Positions 7,655 to 15,510 are shown, numbered from the stretch's first letter. The stretch: 36,080 nucleotides of DNA from an uncultured bacterium (GCA_947383005.1 CANDBT010000044.1:1-36080), one strand, 5' to 3'. A program made the numbers and translations. Notes: generated by a model not told the origin, from the sequence alone.

Positions 7655-7684
7655 TTGCCACAGCTAGTAAATTCATGCTATAAT
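7655..7684 (+). promoter_or_regulatory. Promoter of the membrane coiled-coil gene
   Basis: TTGCCA (7655-7660), 18-bp spacer, TATAAT (7679-7684), 54 bp before the start of the plus-strand gene. It diverges from the promoter at 7561-7589. Confidence 0.65.
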
Positions 7685-7737
7685 CTACAGAGATTTCAAA
7701 ATATTTTATAACCGAAAATTTACAAGGAGATCCGACT

Positions 7738-8547
7738 ATGGGAAAACGTAAAAAATGGAAAAAATCATTCTTAACCAAACAGGAAAAACGCAATTTACAT
7801 ACAAGGTACATTTGCGGGATATCCCTTTGCATTGCCCTGCTCTGCGTGATTTTATCCGCTTACAACCACCAGGCTTTTGTAGCCCAATTCGATTTTGCCA
7901 GCATCATCGTATCGATCGTTTTGTCCGTTACCGCTATCTGGCTGTCTATATCCGGCGAACGGAAAACCACAGAAATTAAAGACAAAATCGTTGAGTCCGC
8001 CGGCCAGCTCTCCGAAACAACAAAAAAGATCAAAACCTTAAATGGCCAATATAAAGAAACCATGGGCAGCCAGCTAAAAGAATTGGAAAATGTCCAAAAA
8101 CGGCTGTCCGACTTATTTGCTTCTGTTTCCGATATGCAAAAACAAGTTGCCGCTACCCACGAAGAACTTGCTGCCATGAACAGCACCACCATTGTTTCCG
8201 GCACCCAGTCATTTTCCCCGGAGCAATTGGAGATGTTCTTTGACAACATCTATATTTGGAACTGCGGGACGGGCCATAACGCCCATATGGAATGGGTATT
8301 TTGTGAAATGGCCCGCCTGATTATGGATTACCGGCAAAAGCAAAGCCCATACACATATCTGCAAATTGTCACGCAGCTAGGAAATTCGGGAGTATATATC
8401 CCTCAATGGAACAATGCTATTCTTGTCAGTTGGGGCTCCCTCAATACGCTGACCGCTATCGGCGTATTTGACAATCCTGGCGTTACAGGGAAAATCAAAG
8501 AAAAAATCGCAAAACCGTTAGCTAATAATCCATTTTCCACCCAATAA
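7738..8547 (+). CDS. Membrane protein with two TM helices and a coiled coil
   Basis: I do not recognise the family. In the 269 residues, a very basic start (residues 1-23) is followed by two membrane segments (about 24-44 and 50-72) with a short loop, then a long coiled coil (about 75-150, heptad-like ETTKKIKTLNGQYKETMGSQ). A C-terminal globular part (about 155-269) has several Trp (IYIWNCGTG, MEWVFCEMA, YIPQWNNAILVSWG). AAGGAGA precedes ATG. The layout suggests an inner-face membrane-anchored protein with a sensing or effector C-terminus; that is inference. It is the only plus-strand gene before 17 kb, with its own promoter and a hairpin at its end. Confidence 0.75.
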   Translation: MGKRKKWKKSFLTKQEKRNLHTRYICGISLCIALLCVILSAYNHQAFVAQFDFASIIVSIVLSVTAIWLSISGERKTTEIKDKIVESAGQLSETTKKIKTLNGQYKETMGSQLKELENVQKRLSDLFASVSDMQKQVAATHEELAAMNSTTIVSGTQSFSPEQLEMFFDNIYIWNCGTGHNAHMEWVFCEMARLIMDYRQKQSPYTYLQIVTQLGNSGVYIPQWNNAILVSWGSLNTLTAIGVFDNPGVTGKIKEKIAKPLANNPFSTQ

Positions 8548-8557
8548 GCCTGCCACT

Positions 8558-8595
8558 GGCCGCCAAAAGAATGCCTGTTTTCCCTTTTGTCGGCC
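8558..8595 (+). terminator. Possible terminator after the coiled-coil gene
   Basis: GGCCG-CCAAAAG pairs with CTTTTGTCGGCC (one mismatch) around a 14-nt loop, 10 bp after the stop codon. The following T-rich stretch is broken (TTAACATTTTTG), so termination strength is uncertain. Confidence 0.5.
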
Positions 8596-8798
8596 TTAAC
8601 ATTTTTGCATAACCAAACACCTGCAGAGCCTAATAACTATTAAATTCTTACTAAAATGTACAAATATGGATTCTTTCCGTTTTCGGGGAAATGGGCAGAT
8701 TTCCGCTCCGCGAACCCTGTAATCGGATTTACGACACGAAAAGCATCTGGATTTTTACTTTCCAAATGCTTTCATTAACTCTCTATTTTATTATCGTT

Positions 8799-9332
8799 TT
8801 ATTGAATCTTTATAGAGAAATCTTCATATATTCCTGTAGGTATATCTTCGCCAAAAGAATATTGTTCCATAGTTTCCTTTTCAAATATATACACTGTAAC
8901 CATCTCTTTTGTAGGATCAACAATCCAATACTCTCTCACACCTGCTGTCCGATATTTAAATAACTTTGTAAAATAATCCATAGGTTTGTTTCCAGGTGAA
9001 ATAATCTCTATAATCCAATCCGGTGCGCCATTACATCCCTTATCGTCCAGTTTAGAAATATCACAAATGACCGATATATCAGGCTCAACATAATTTATAT
9101 CATCCTTATTCAAAAACACTGCAAATGGAGCTGCATAGACTTCACATTCTCCACCTTTACTGTCGATATAATTCGCTATTGCCTGATGTAATTTCCAGCT
9201 GATTTTCTGATGTGTCCTACTTGGCGGATCCATGTAATAAATCTTTCCATCAATCAGTTCTGCCCGTTCTCCATATGGCAAAGCGTAAATGTCTTCTATT
9301 GTATAAATTTTTTCTTTTCTCAATGCATCCAT
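8799..9332 (-). CDS. Uma2 family (DUF820) restriction-endonuclease-fold protein
   Basis: This 177-residue protein is built as a PD-(D/E)XK nuclease-like domain of the Uma2 family: a short helical start (YTIEDIYALPYGERAELIDGKIY), a conserved GxxY...P block (PSRTHQKISWKLH), then the active-site core: EPDISVICD (Asp), PDWIIEIISPGN (Glu as ExxS) and KLFKYRTAGVREYWIVDP. These proteins are common in cyanobacteria and Firmicutes; their cellular role is unknown and may be tied to mobile DNA. The frame extends to 9392, but GGAGG 10 nt before ATG 9332 fixes the start. It is last in an AT-rich patch of decayed small genes, which suggests transfer. Confidence 0.88.
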   Translation of the reverse strand: MDALRKEKIYTIEDIYALPYGERAELIDGKIYYMDPPSRTHQKISWKLHQAIANYIDSKGGECEVYAAPFAVFLNKDDINYVEPDISVICDISKLDDKGCNGAPDWIIEIISPGNKPMDYFTKLFKYRTAGVREYWIVDPTKEMVTVYIFEKETMEQYSFGEDIPTGIYEDFSIKIQ

Positions 9333-9409
9333 AACTCTTTCACCTCCATCCATAATACCATTATATCCCGTCAATTGTATAAATACAATCAAAATCTAAT
9401 TTCATTGCT

Positions 9410-9580
9410 TTATAATAAGTCATATTCCTTTTTTGCAATCTCAAATGCCTTGATATATAATTCTTCCATACCACACCCAACATTATGCCAAGTCTTTGCC
9501 ACATTATCATATTCTAAAATAATCCAATGCTATCTACTACTGCCATTTTCTTCCTGTATTAATTCTATTTTCCGATCCAT
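9410..9580 (-). pseudogene. Small gene broken by an in-frame amber codon
   Basis: GGAGGTGACAAA precedes ATG 9580, and the frame reads 56 codons to TAA at 9410, interrupted once by TAG at codon 17 (9532-9530). Before the stop: MDRKIELIQEENGSSR; after it: HWIILEYDNVAKTWHNVGCG and a helical tail (YIKAFEIAKKEYDLL). Codon use and the start signal look genuine, so this is a short gene inactivated by one substitution, or a sequencing error. It follows the TIR remnant closely and precedes the Uma2 gene. Function unknown. Confidence 0.6.
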
Positions 9581-9604
9581 TTTGTCACCTCCGCTAAATG
9601 AAAC

Positions 9605-9990
9605 TTAAATTCTATCTAATAAATCTTTTGCTATTTCTCCTAACTCTGATTCTATGTCAATATCAAATAAATAAAACAACAGCTCACGAAAACCTTCTTC
9701 TAAAATTTCTGTTTTTGTCCACTGAAGTGAAAATTTTGTTTTTGCATATAAAGGTATACCTTCATCTATACTGTCCTCTCGTAAAATACATATGTATTTA
9801 GTTGAATGATTATGAGCCATCATATCTCCTTGTATAATCATTGTTTCCCATCCCACTCCCCCATTTCTCGAATCAGCCTTTTAGCATAAAATTTATCACA
9901 TATTAAAAGAACTTTATCTGCCATAATTAATTCATTTGCCATCTATTGTGGCAAATTATTTCCAGGTTTTAAATGGAATATATCAACATA
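9605..9990 (-). pseudogene. Decayed TIR/SEFIR-like domain gene
   Basis: Read through, the minus strand gives DIFHLKPGNNLPQ, then TAG (9945-9943), then MANELIMADKVLLICDKFYAKR LIREMG, then, after a frame change at a run of five G (9862-9858), VGWETMIIQGDMMAHNHSTKYICILR to the stop at 9605. This follows the order of bacterial TIR/SEFIR domains (DLKPGNNL, DKVLxICxxxY, GGVGxETxII, kyIPILR). One extra G in the run would join the frames as REMGGVGWETMI. The N-terminal part of the domain is missing. So one nonsense codon, one frameshift and a truncation mark it as dead. The last 71 codons (9820-9605) could still be made from AAGGAG. Confidence 0.6.
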
Positions 9991-10185
9991 AAAATAACGC
10001 CAGTAATTACTGACGCTTTATGTGAACCAATATTTCTATAATTCTAGTACTGAAAATCGAACTCATTTTAACACCAACTGTTACCAGATAAAATCATACG
10101 TACAAGATATCCTCCTTTATAACTTTTATCCGAACATATGTCTGATTAAATTATTGATTGCATTACATTTTCATAAAATTAAAAA
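9991..10185. other. AT-rich gap without a gene
   Basis: No credible ORF. It holds a small palindrome, CGCCAGTAATTACTGACGC (about 9998-10016), with no T-run on either strand. It separates the TIR remnant from the tmRNA terminator. Confidence 0.5.
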
Positions 10186-10210
10186 AACCTTGTAAAATCA
10201 AGGTTTTTTT
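10185..10210 (-). terminator. Terminator of tmRNA
   Basis: AAAAACCTTG-ATTTTA-CAAGGTTTTTTT: stem AACCTTG/CAAGGTT, loop about 6, followed by T7. It lies 3 nt after the tmRNA 3' end. Confidence 0.85.
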
Positions 10211-10212
10211 AA

Positions 10213-10549
10213 TGGAGCTGAGGGGAATCGAACCCCTGTCCGAAAACCAATTCCCTGTTCTTCTACTATCATAGTCCGTCATTTATCATTCCCTCTGCCG
10301 CACGGGAACAGACACCCTTACGGTTTCAGTAGCTTCATCATACGCCCATATACGCAAAGCTTAATATACGTCGTTTCCCACATAGTCGATGCCAAATCCT
10401 TTATGTGTGGGTGCACAAAGGCTGACAGCGGCCATTAGGCCGCGTATGCTAAATTATCTTCAGCGTTTAATTTTAATTTTGCCGTTTAACGCACCGCATG
10501 CGGATAGCTTCACCAGCTGCATGATCCCCGTCGAAACCAGTACAACCCC
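10213..10549 (-). ncRNA. ssrA: Transfer-messenger RNA
   Basis: The 5' end GGGGTTGTACTGGTTTCGACGGGG (split as GGGGTTG acceptor and the conserved TGGTTTCGACGGGG) pairs with 3' CAGCTCC-A; the T arm is GGGTTCGATTCCCC. tmRNA rescues stalled ribosomes with SmpB and tags the peptide. The reading frame from GCA (10482) to TAA (10435) encodes AKLKLNAEDNLAYAA, ending in the usual two alanines. CCA is encoded. It has its own promoter and terminator. SmpB and RNase R, its partners, are encoded upstream on the same strand, separated from it by ilvE. Confidence 0.95.
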
Positions 10550-10621
10550 TTACTGGTACACCGCGACATGATCGGTAAATAAAACTGATTTATAGCTGTT
10601 TGGAACTGTCTGAACTTCTAC

Positions 10622-10650
10622 AGTTTAACAGCAAAAAGCAATATTGTCAA
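10622..10650 (-). promoter_or_regulatory. Promoter of ssrA
   Basis: TTGACA (10650-10645), 17-bp spacer, TAAACT (10627-10622). The predicted start would give a precursor about 65 nt longer at the 5' end, to be trimmed by RNase P. Confidence 0.8.
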
Positions 10651-10671
10651 CCGAAAAATCAATAATATACC

Positions 10672-10923
10672 GTAGCAGTTCATCCGATGTTACTGTTCAC
10701 ACCATGGCTAATCACTCCGCTGATTAGCCATGGGCAGATATCATTATGGGAGCAAAGCATATGCCCCATTGCCGAAGGCAATTTAAAATGGGCATATGCG
10801 GTTACGTTCACAGGATACCTGTGAACAGTAACCATCCGATGTGGAATTTCGCATGAATTTTGGCTTACAAGCAAGCTTGACACCCCAAATTTACGCCAAA
10901 TTCCCCGCCGTCTGAACTGCTAC
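10672..10923. repeat. Palindromic element B2, interrupted by element A1
   Basis: The ends are GTAGCAGTTCA and TGAACTGCTAC. The right part (from 10841) has the GTGGAATTT...TGAATTTTGGCTTACAAGC body and CCGCCGTCTGAAC end also found uninterrupted in B1 (17033-17182). The left end is cut after TTCATCCGAT by element A1. No clear duplication remains at its outer ends. Confidence 0.7.
10689..10832. mobile_element. MITE-like element A1, nested in B2, with 8-bp duplication
   Basis: Perfect 12-bp terminal inverted repeat GTTACTGTTCAC / GTGAACAGTAAC, 144 bp long, with internal hairpins CCATGGCTAATC/GATTAGCCATGG and GCATATGCCC/GGGCATATGC. CATCCGAT lies directly on both sides (10681-10688 and 10833-10840). 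Removing the element and one CATCCGAT restores TTCATCCGATGTGGAATTT, matching B1's TTCATCTGATGTGGAATTT. This is strong evidence of transposition. Confidence 0.88.
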
Positions 10924-10940
10924 CATAACCTTACAAATTC

Positions 10941-11966
10941 TTACAAAATCTTCCTGATCCAGCCTTCCGGCGCCTCTACCGTCCCCATCTGAATACCGGT
11001 CAGCGTATCATACAGCTTCTTGGTAATTTCCCCCATCTCATTCATACCGCTGGGGAAACAAATCTCCCTGCCATGATCCACAATCTTCCCTACCGGGGAA
11101 ATTACCGCTGCCGTGCCGCACAAGCCGCACTCGGCAAACTCGGAAAGCTCCGAAATCTTCACCGGCCGCTGTGTTACTTTAAGTCCCAGATAATGTTCCG
11201 CCACATATACCAGCGAACGCCGGGTAATGGACGGCAAGATAGAATCTGACTGGGGAGTAACCACCTCATGCTCCTTGGTTATAAACAGGAAATTCGCTCC
11301 GCCGGTCTCCTCCACATAGCTCCGGGTAGCCGGATCCGGGAACAAATTCTCGTCAAAGCCTTCCTTGTGGGCCTTTTCCGAAGCATGGAGGCTCATGGCG
11401 TAGTTAAGTCCGGCTTTGACATGGCCTGTCCCCCGAGGCGCCGCACGGTCAAAATCACTGACACAAAGAGTCAGCGGCTTCGCCCCTCCTTTAAAATAAG
11501 GCCCCACCGGGGTCCCCAGCAGCCGAAATTGGTACTCCTGCGAAGGCTTCACGCCTATCACCGGCCCGGAAGCAAACATATATGGGCGCAAATATAATGT
11601 AGCGCCGCTGCCATATGGCGGAACCCAGGCAGCATTTGCCGTTACCACCTGGTCTACCGCCTCTAAAAACCTCTCCTTGGGGAACGGAGGCATCTGCAGC
11701 CACGCTGCGGAATCCATCATCCGTTCCGCATTCAAATCCGGCCGGAATGTAACAATACTGCCGTCGGCCGTAGTGTAGGCTTTCAGCCCCTCAAAACACT
11801 CCTGGCAATATTGGAGGATACCCGCACATTCGTTGAGCACTACCGTCGCATCGGAGGTCAGCTCTCCCTCCCCCCATTTGCCATCCTTATAATTGGCCAC
11901 ATAACGCTTATCTATGGTCATATAAGAAAAACCAATATTACTCCAATCCAAATTTTTCTTTTCCAT
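10941..11966 (-). CDS. ilvE: Branched-chain amino acid aminotransferase
   Basis: This 341-residue fold-type IV PLP enzyme interconverts Leu, Ile and Val with their 2-oxo acids. The N-terminal block has GILQYCQECFEGLKAY; the PLP lysine is K184 in GTGHVKAGLNYA; EETGGANFLF and the phosphate-binding TRRSL region follow. Length fits BcaT family II. It has its own promoter and lies between smpB and ssrA, so it is an inserted unit within that otherwise functional group. A dense GC-rich coding style matches its neighbours. AGGAAAATT-type RBS (CGGAGGAAAATT) precedes ATG. Confidence 0.96.
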   Translation of the reverse strand: MEKKNLDWSNIGFSYMTIDKRYVANYKDGKWGEGELTSDATVVLNECAGILQYCQECFEGLKAYTTADGSIVTFRPDLNAERMMDSAAWLQMPPFPKERFLEAVDQVVTANAAWVPPYGSGATLYLRPYMFASGPVIGVKPSQEYQFRLLGTPVGPYFKGGAKPLTLCVSDFDRAAPRGTGHVKAGLNYAMSLHASEKAHKEGFDENLFPDPATRSYVEETGGANFLFITKEHEVVTPQSDSILPSITRRSLVYVAEHYLGLKVTQRPVKISELSEFAECGLCGTAAVISPVGKIVDHGREICFPSGMNEMGEITKKLYDTLTGIQMGTVEAPEGWIRKIL

Positions 11967-12003
11967 AATTTTCCTCCGTTTCGTATATCACATTTTGGAA
12001 ATC

Positions 12004-12032
12004 ATTATAGCCCCATTGCCTTATAAAATCAA
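12004..12032 (-). promoter_or_regulatory. Promoter of ilvE
   Basis: TTGATT (12032-12027), 17-bp spacer, TATAAT (12009-12004), about 37 bp before the start codon. No T-box or other leader fits in so short a gap. Confidence 0.78.
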
Positions 12033-12069
12033 TAATGGATTGAAATTTTATTCATTTTGCTTATAACAG

Positions 12070-12128
12070 GTAACAGCATTCGCCCATGGCCAATCCGCAG
12101 AGCGGCCAGCCATGGCTTGAACCGCAAC
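12070..12128. repeat. Short palindromic element after smpB
   Basis: GTAACAGCATTC at one end and GAACCGCAAC at the other enclose a hairpin CCATGGCC...GGCCAGCCATGG resembling the CCATGGCTAATC hairpin of A1. It ends 3 bp before the smpB stop codon and probably forms the smpB transcript end. No duplication seen. Confidence 0.5.
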
Positions 12129-12131
12129 TTT

Positions 12132-12593
12132 TTATCTCAGTTTCTCCTTATAATCCCTCTCCACCTCTCTCCTCTGATCCTTCTTTGCAATATCCGCCCG
12201 TTTATCATAGAGCTTTTTGCCTCGGGCCAGTCCGATCTCCACCTTCACCAGGCTGCCTTTAAAATATACCTGCAGCGGCACCAAAGCCAGCCCTTTCTCT
12301 CGTATGCGGCCTTCCAGCTTGTTGATTTCCGAACGGTGCATCAACAGTTTTTTGGCCCTTAAAGGGTCTTTGTTGAAAATATTCCCTTTTTCATAGGGAT
12401 TGACGTGCATGCCAAAAACATACACTTCCCCTTTCTCTATCCGGACAAATGCTTCTTTAATGCTGCATTTTCCTGAACGGATAGACTTTACTTCCGTGCC
12501 AAACAATTCAATGCCGCACTCAAATTTTTCATCGATAAAATAATCATGATATGCCTTTTTATTATTGGCTATCAACTTTCTGCTCTCTTTCAA
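12132..12593 (-). CDS. smpB: SsrA-binding protein SmpB, TTG start
   Basis: This 153-residue protein binds the tRNA-like part of tmRNA and brings it to stalled ribosomes. Landmarks: [52 protein letters not shown], and a basic C-terminal tail ([18 protein letters not shown]) that enters the mRNA channel. No ATG is available before the conserved core; TTG at 12593 has GGGGGTGAGCAGCG before it and gives the family's length. It follows rnr by 70 bp, a usual pairing. Confidence 0.97.
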   Translation of the reverse strand: MKESRKLIANNKKAYHDYFIDEKFECGIELFGTEVKSIRSGKCSIKEAFVRIEKGEVYVFGMHVNPYEKGNIFNKDPLRAKKLLMHRSEINKLEGRIREKGLALVPLQVYFKGSLVKVEIGLARGKKLYDKRADIAKKDQRREVERDYKEKLR

Positions 12594-12639
12594 CGCTGCT
12601 CACCCCCGTCTTAATCTTCCGCCAATTCTTCTGCCAAAT

Positions 12640-12722
12640 CGAGTAGGGAAGATCCATCTTCCCCTACTCGCCGCGCGGCCCGCACGCCGCTTTAGCGGCA
12701 TATTCCTCTGTGCGGGCTGTAC
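12640..12722. repeat. Two-hairpin repeat E2 across the rnr stop codon
   Basis: The first hairpin, CGAGTAGGGAAG/CTTCCCCTACTCG (12642-12670), and the second, GCCCGCACGCCGC paired with the GTGCGGGC arm around GCTTTAGC, match the layout of E1 in the infC leader. The rnr frame runs through it: the last roughly 15 residues (YAAKAACGPRGE) and TAG (12666-12664) are read from this repeat. Confidence 0.65.
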
Positions 12723-14856
12723 ATATAAAATCAATCGTCCGGTTCCGCTTGTCTACGCCTGCTGCCTCCACCTTGACTTTCTGGCCCAAACGATATGTTT
12801 TTCCGCTTAATTCCCCTTGCAGTTCCATGGATTCTTCATTAAAAATGTAATAATCCCCCCGAAGCTCGCTCACATGGACCATGCCTTCCACTGTATTGGG
12901 CAGCTCGACATAAAAGCCCCAATTATTGACCCCGGAAATCACTCCCTCAAATACCTGGCCGATTCGTTCACTCATATATTCGCATTTTTTCAGTTTCACC
13001 GTTTCCCGCTCGGCCTCATCCGCTCTCCGTTCCGCAGCCGAACACCGGACCGTTACGTCAGGCAGTATCCGTTCATAATGGGCAATCCTCTTTTCTCCCA
13101 GGCCCCCGTGAATATTTTCCTTAATGATTCGGTGAATCTGCAGGTCCGGATAACGGCGGATGGGAGAAGTAAAATGGGTATAATGTTTTGCCGCCAATCC
13201 AAAATGCCCTTCACAGCATGCGCTGTACTTTGCCTGCTTCATCGAGCGCAAAGTCAGACGGCTGATCATCGCCTCCTCCTCGCTGCCTTCAATCCTCGCC
13301 AACAGCTTTTGGATCTCCTTGGGATGAATTTCCCCATTTTGAAACCGGATAGCATAGCCAAAATTATTAATCAGCATCCCCAGCCTTTTCATTTTCTCCG
13401 GATCCGGCCGGTCATGAATCCGGTAAACAAAAGGCAAATCCTGCCAGTAATAATCTTCCGCGATTGTCTCATTGGCCACCAACATAAAATCCTCAATTAT
13501 CTTTGTGGCAGCATTCCGCTCATAAGCTTTCACTTCCAACGGCCGTCCTTTTTCGTCCAAAACCAGCTTCGTCTCCGGAAAATCAAAATCGATGGAACCA
13601 CGCGCCCAGCGTTTTTTCCGCAAGATATCTGCCAGCTCTTTCATCTGATTAAACATTTCCACAAAATCTGCATACTCGGCTGTCAGCGTCTCATCCTTTT
13701 CAGTGACAATCCCGTTCACTGCCGTATAAGTCATCCGCTTATCTACCCGAATTACCGTCTCGGCAATTTCATGGCCGACTACCCGCCCCTGAAAATCAAT
13801 ATCCATAATACAGCTTAAAGCCAGGCGGTCTTCTCCTTCATTCAAGGAACAGATTCCGTTGGAAAGCTTATGCGGCAGCATAGGAATCACCCGATCCGCC
13901 AAATACACGCTGGTTCCCCGTTTTAAAGCCTCCTCATCCAAAAAACTTCCCTCCGCTACATAATGAGTTACATCAGCAATATGGACTCCCAGGCGAAAGC
14001 CGAAATCTTCCCGGCTGACGCTAACTGCATCGTCCAAATCCCGGGCATCTTCACCGTCAATCGTTACCATCTGCCAGTTTCTCAAGTCTTTGCGCCCAAG
14101 CAGCTCGTCCGGCTTCAGTTTATCCAAAACCTGCCCCGCCTGCCGGATCACTTCCTGAGGAAATTCTTCCGGAAGCCCGTAAGCCCGTATGATCGATAAA
14201 ACATCCACTCCCGGATCATTTATATGGCCCAGAATTTCTATAATCTCTCCTTCCGGGCTTCTTTTCCCTCCGCCATGGGCCTTATCCGTGCCGCCGTAAT
14301 CCGTTATCCGCACGACTACTTTATGGCCGCTAACAGCCCCTCGGTCTCTTCCCTGAGGAATAAAAATATCTTCACTGATTTTTTTATTGTCCGGCACCAC
14401 GAATCCGTAGACATTGCTCTTCTGATAATAGCCCACCAAAGTAGAATTGGCGCGTTCCAGCACCCGTACTACGGCTCCTTCTGCCCTCCGGCCTGCCTGA
14501 ACCGGTTCCGCCGTTACCTGTACCACGTCTTTATGCATAGCGCCGCCGGTTTTGTCCGCCGGAATAAAAATATCCTGTTCTCTTCCTTCTACTGCCACAA
14601 ATCCAAAGCCCTTTTCATGGCCAAAAAAACTTCCGGTCAGCAAAAATGCCTCCGGCTTTTTATACTTGCCCCGTTTAGATAAACTTACCTTTCCCTCCGC
14701 CACCAAAGCGTCCAATACTTCTTTAAGCTCCTCCCGGCGCTCTCTTGGCACATCTAAAAGCATGGCAATTTCTTTAAGCTTCATCGGCACATAAGCCGGG
14801 CTTTCCACTACTGCCAGCAGCGCCTCTTTCCTTTCTTTCAACTGTTCCTCTGTCAT
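12664..14856 (-). CDS. rnr: Ribonuclease R
   Basis: A 730-residue 3'-5' exoribonuclease that degrades structured RNA and, with SmpB and tmRNA, the mRNA of stalled ribosomes. Domains: helix-turn-helix start (1-65), cold-shock domains (about 70-220, GSFFGHEKGFGFV), catalytic RNB domain with the acidic site DGEDARDLDDAVSV, ADVTHYV and HFTSPIRRYPDLQIHR, then the S1 domain (EGVISGVNNWGFYVELP). AAGGAGATTT precedes ATG. The usual long basic tail after S1 is absent; instead the C-terminus YAAKAACGPRGE comes from repeat E2. Probably co-transcribed with smpB. Confidence 0.97.
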   Translation of the reverse strand: MTEEQLKERKEALLAVVESPAYVPMKLKEIAMLLDVPRERREELKEVLDALVAEGKVSLSKRGKYKKPEAFLLTGSFFGHEKGFGFVAVEGREQDIFIPADKTGGAMHKDVVQVTAEPVQAGRRAEGAVVRVLERANSTLVGYYQKSNVYGFVVPDNKKISEDIFIPQGRDRGAVSGHKVVVRITDYGGTDKAHGGGKRSPEGEIIEILGHINDPGVDVLSIIRAYGLPEEFPQEVIRQAGQVLDKLKPDELLGRKDLRNWQMVTIDGEDARDLDDAVSVSREDFGFRLGVHIADVTHYVAEGSFLDEEALKRGTSVYLADRVIPMLPHKLSNGICSLNEGEDRLALSCIMDIDFQGRVVGHEIAETVIRVDKRMTYTAVNGIVTEKDETLTAEYADFVEMFNQMKELADILRKKRWARGSIDFDFPETKLVLDEKGRPLEVKAYERNAATKIIEDFMLVANETIAEDYYWQDLPFVYRIHDRPDPEKMKRLGMLINNFGYAIRFQNGEIHPKEIQKLLARIEGSEEEAMISRLTLRSMKQAKYSACCEGHFGLAAKHYTHFTSPIRRYPDLQIHRIIKENIHGGLGEKRIAHYERILPDVTVRCSAAERRADEAERETVKLKKCEYMSERIGQVFEGVISGVNNWGFYVELPNTVEGMVHVSELRGDYYIFNEESMELQGELSGKTYRLGQKVKVEAAGVDKRNRTIDFICTARTEEYAAKAACGPRGE

Positions 14857-14957
14857 AAATCTCCTTCTCTGTCCTTAAACTTGAAACATCCCTTCTGCCC
14901 CATTGCTTTCTGAAGCCAAAGGCTTCCCGCACGCCAACTTTTATGCAAAGGCAGAAA

Positions 14958-14983
14958 AAGCACTCTTGTCATCAAGAGTGCTT
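14958..14983 (-). terminator. Terminator of secG
   Basis: AAGCACTCTTG-ATGA-CAAGAGTGCTT, an 11-bp perfect stem followed by TTT on the minus strand. It lies 5 bp after the secG stop codon. Confidence 0.88.
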
Positions 14984-14987
14984 CACC

Positions 14988-15215
14988 TTACAGTACATTC
15001 AAAACTACTGCCAATACCATAAATAAAACCGCAGCTACCTTTGTAATCTTTTCCAATGTCCCTTCCATAGAACGGCCCTTATTCTTACCCCAATAGCTGT
15101 CAGCCATACCGCTGATTGATCCGAGTCCTGCAGATTTTCCTTCCTGTAGTAAGATAATCACAATCAATGCCAAACATATAAGTACAAAAATAACAGATAA
15201 AATTATTTTCAGCAT
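14988..15215 (-). CDS. secG: Preprotein translocase subunit SecG
   Basis: This 75-residue membrane protein of the SecYEG channel has two hydrophobic helices (MLKIILSVIFVLICLALIVIILL and the C-terminal VAAVLFMVLAVVLNVL), the conserved QEGKSAGLGSISG loop, and SYWGKNKGRSMEGTL. GGAGG lies 9 nt before the ATG at 15215, whereas ATGs further up leave 3 nt or no room. It has its own promoter and terminator, and precedes rnr and smpB as in many Firmicutes. Confidence 0.94.
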   Translation of the reverse strand: MLKIILSVIFVLICLALIVIILLQEGKSAGLGSISGMADSYWGKNKGRSMEGTLEKITKVAAVLFMVLAVVLNVL

Positions 15216-15272
15216 CTCCATGCACCTCCTCATATTTGCACAAGTATTTCCTGATTCTTCAAATACTGTACT

Positions 15273-15301
15273 AGTTTAGCATAAATTTGAGTATATGACA
15301 A
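15273..15301 (-). promoter_or_regulatory. Promoter of secG
   Basis: TTGTCA (15301-15296), 17-bp spacer, TAAACT (15278-15273). Element A2 starts 10 bp upstream of the -35 box. Confidence 0.7.
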
Positions 15302-15311
15302 GTAGTTTCTT

Positions 15312-15503
15312 GTTACTGTTCACACCATGGCTAATCACTCCGCTGATTAGCCATAGGCAGATATCATTATGGGAGCAAAGCATATGCCCCCGTCTACACT
15401 CCGTTCCGGTCGGTTCTAAACAAGCGCCACTGGCGCTTAGAACCCGAAGGCAATTTATTATGGGCATATGCGGTTACGTTCACAGGGTACCTGTGAACGT
15501 AAC
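15312..15503. mobile_element. MITE-like element A2 between eno and secG
   Basis: Ends GTTACTGTTCAC and GTGAACGTAAC; the body is close to A1 (same CCATGGCTAATC and GCATATGCCC segments), with an extra hairpin module at 15390-15444 that is related, inverted, to 284-338 of A0. The flanks AGTTTCTT and CGTTTCTT match 7 of 8. The right copy touches the eno stop codon, so the element sits immediately after eno. Confidence 0.8.
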
Positions 15504-15510
15504 CGTTTCT

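Noticed and set aside
9530-9532. TAG read as pyrrolysine or suppressed codon
   Set aside because: No PYLIS-type element or pyl genes in view, and the neighbouring TIR gene is also broken; simple decay is enough.
12817-13818. 333-residue plus-strand ORF
   Set aside because: Lies fully antisense to rnr, lacks a ribosome binding site and resembles no protein; it is a by-product of codon bias in the real gene.
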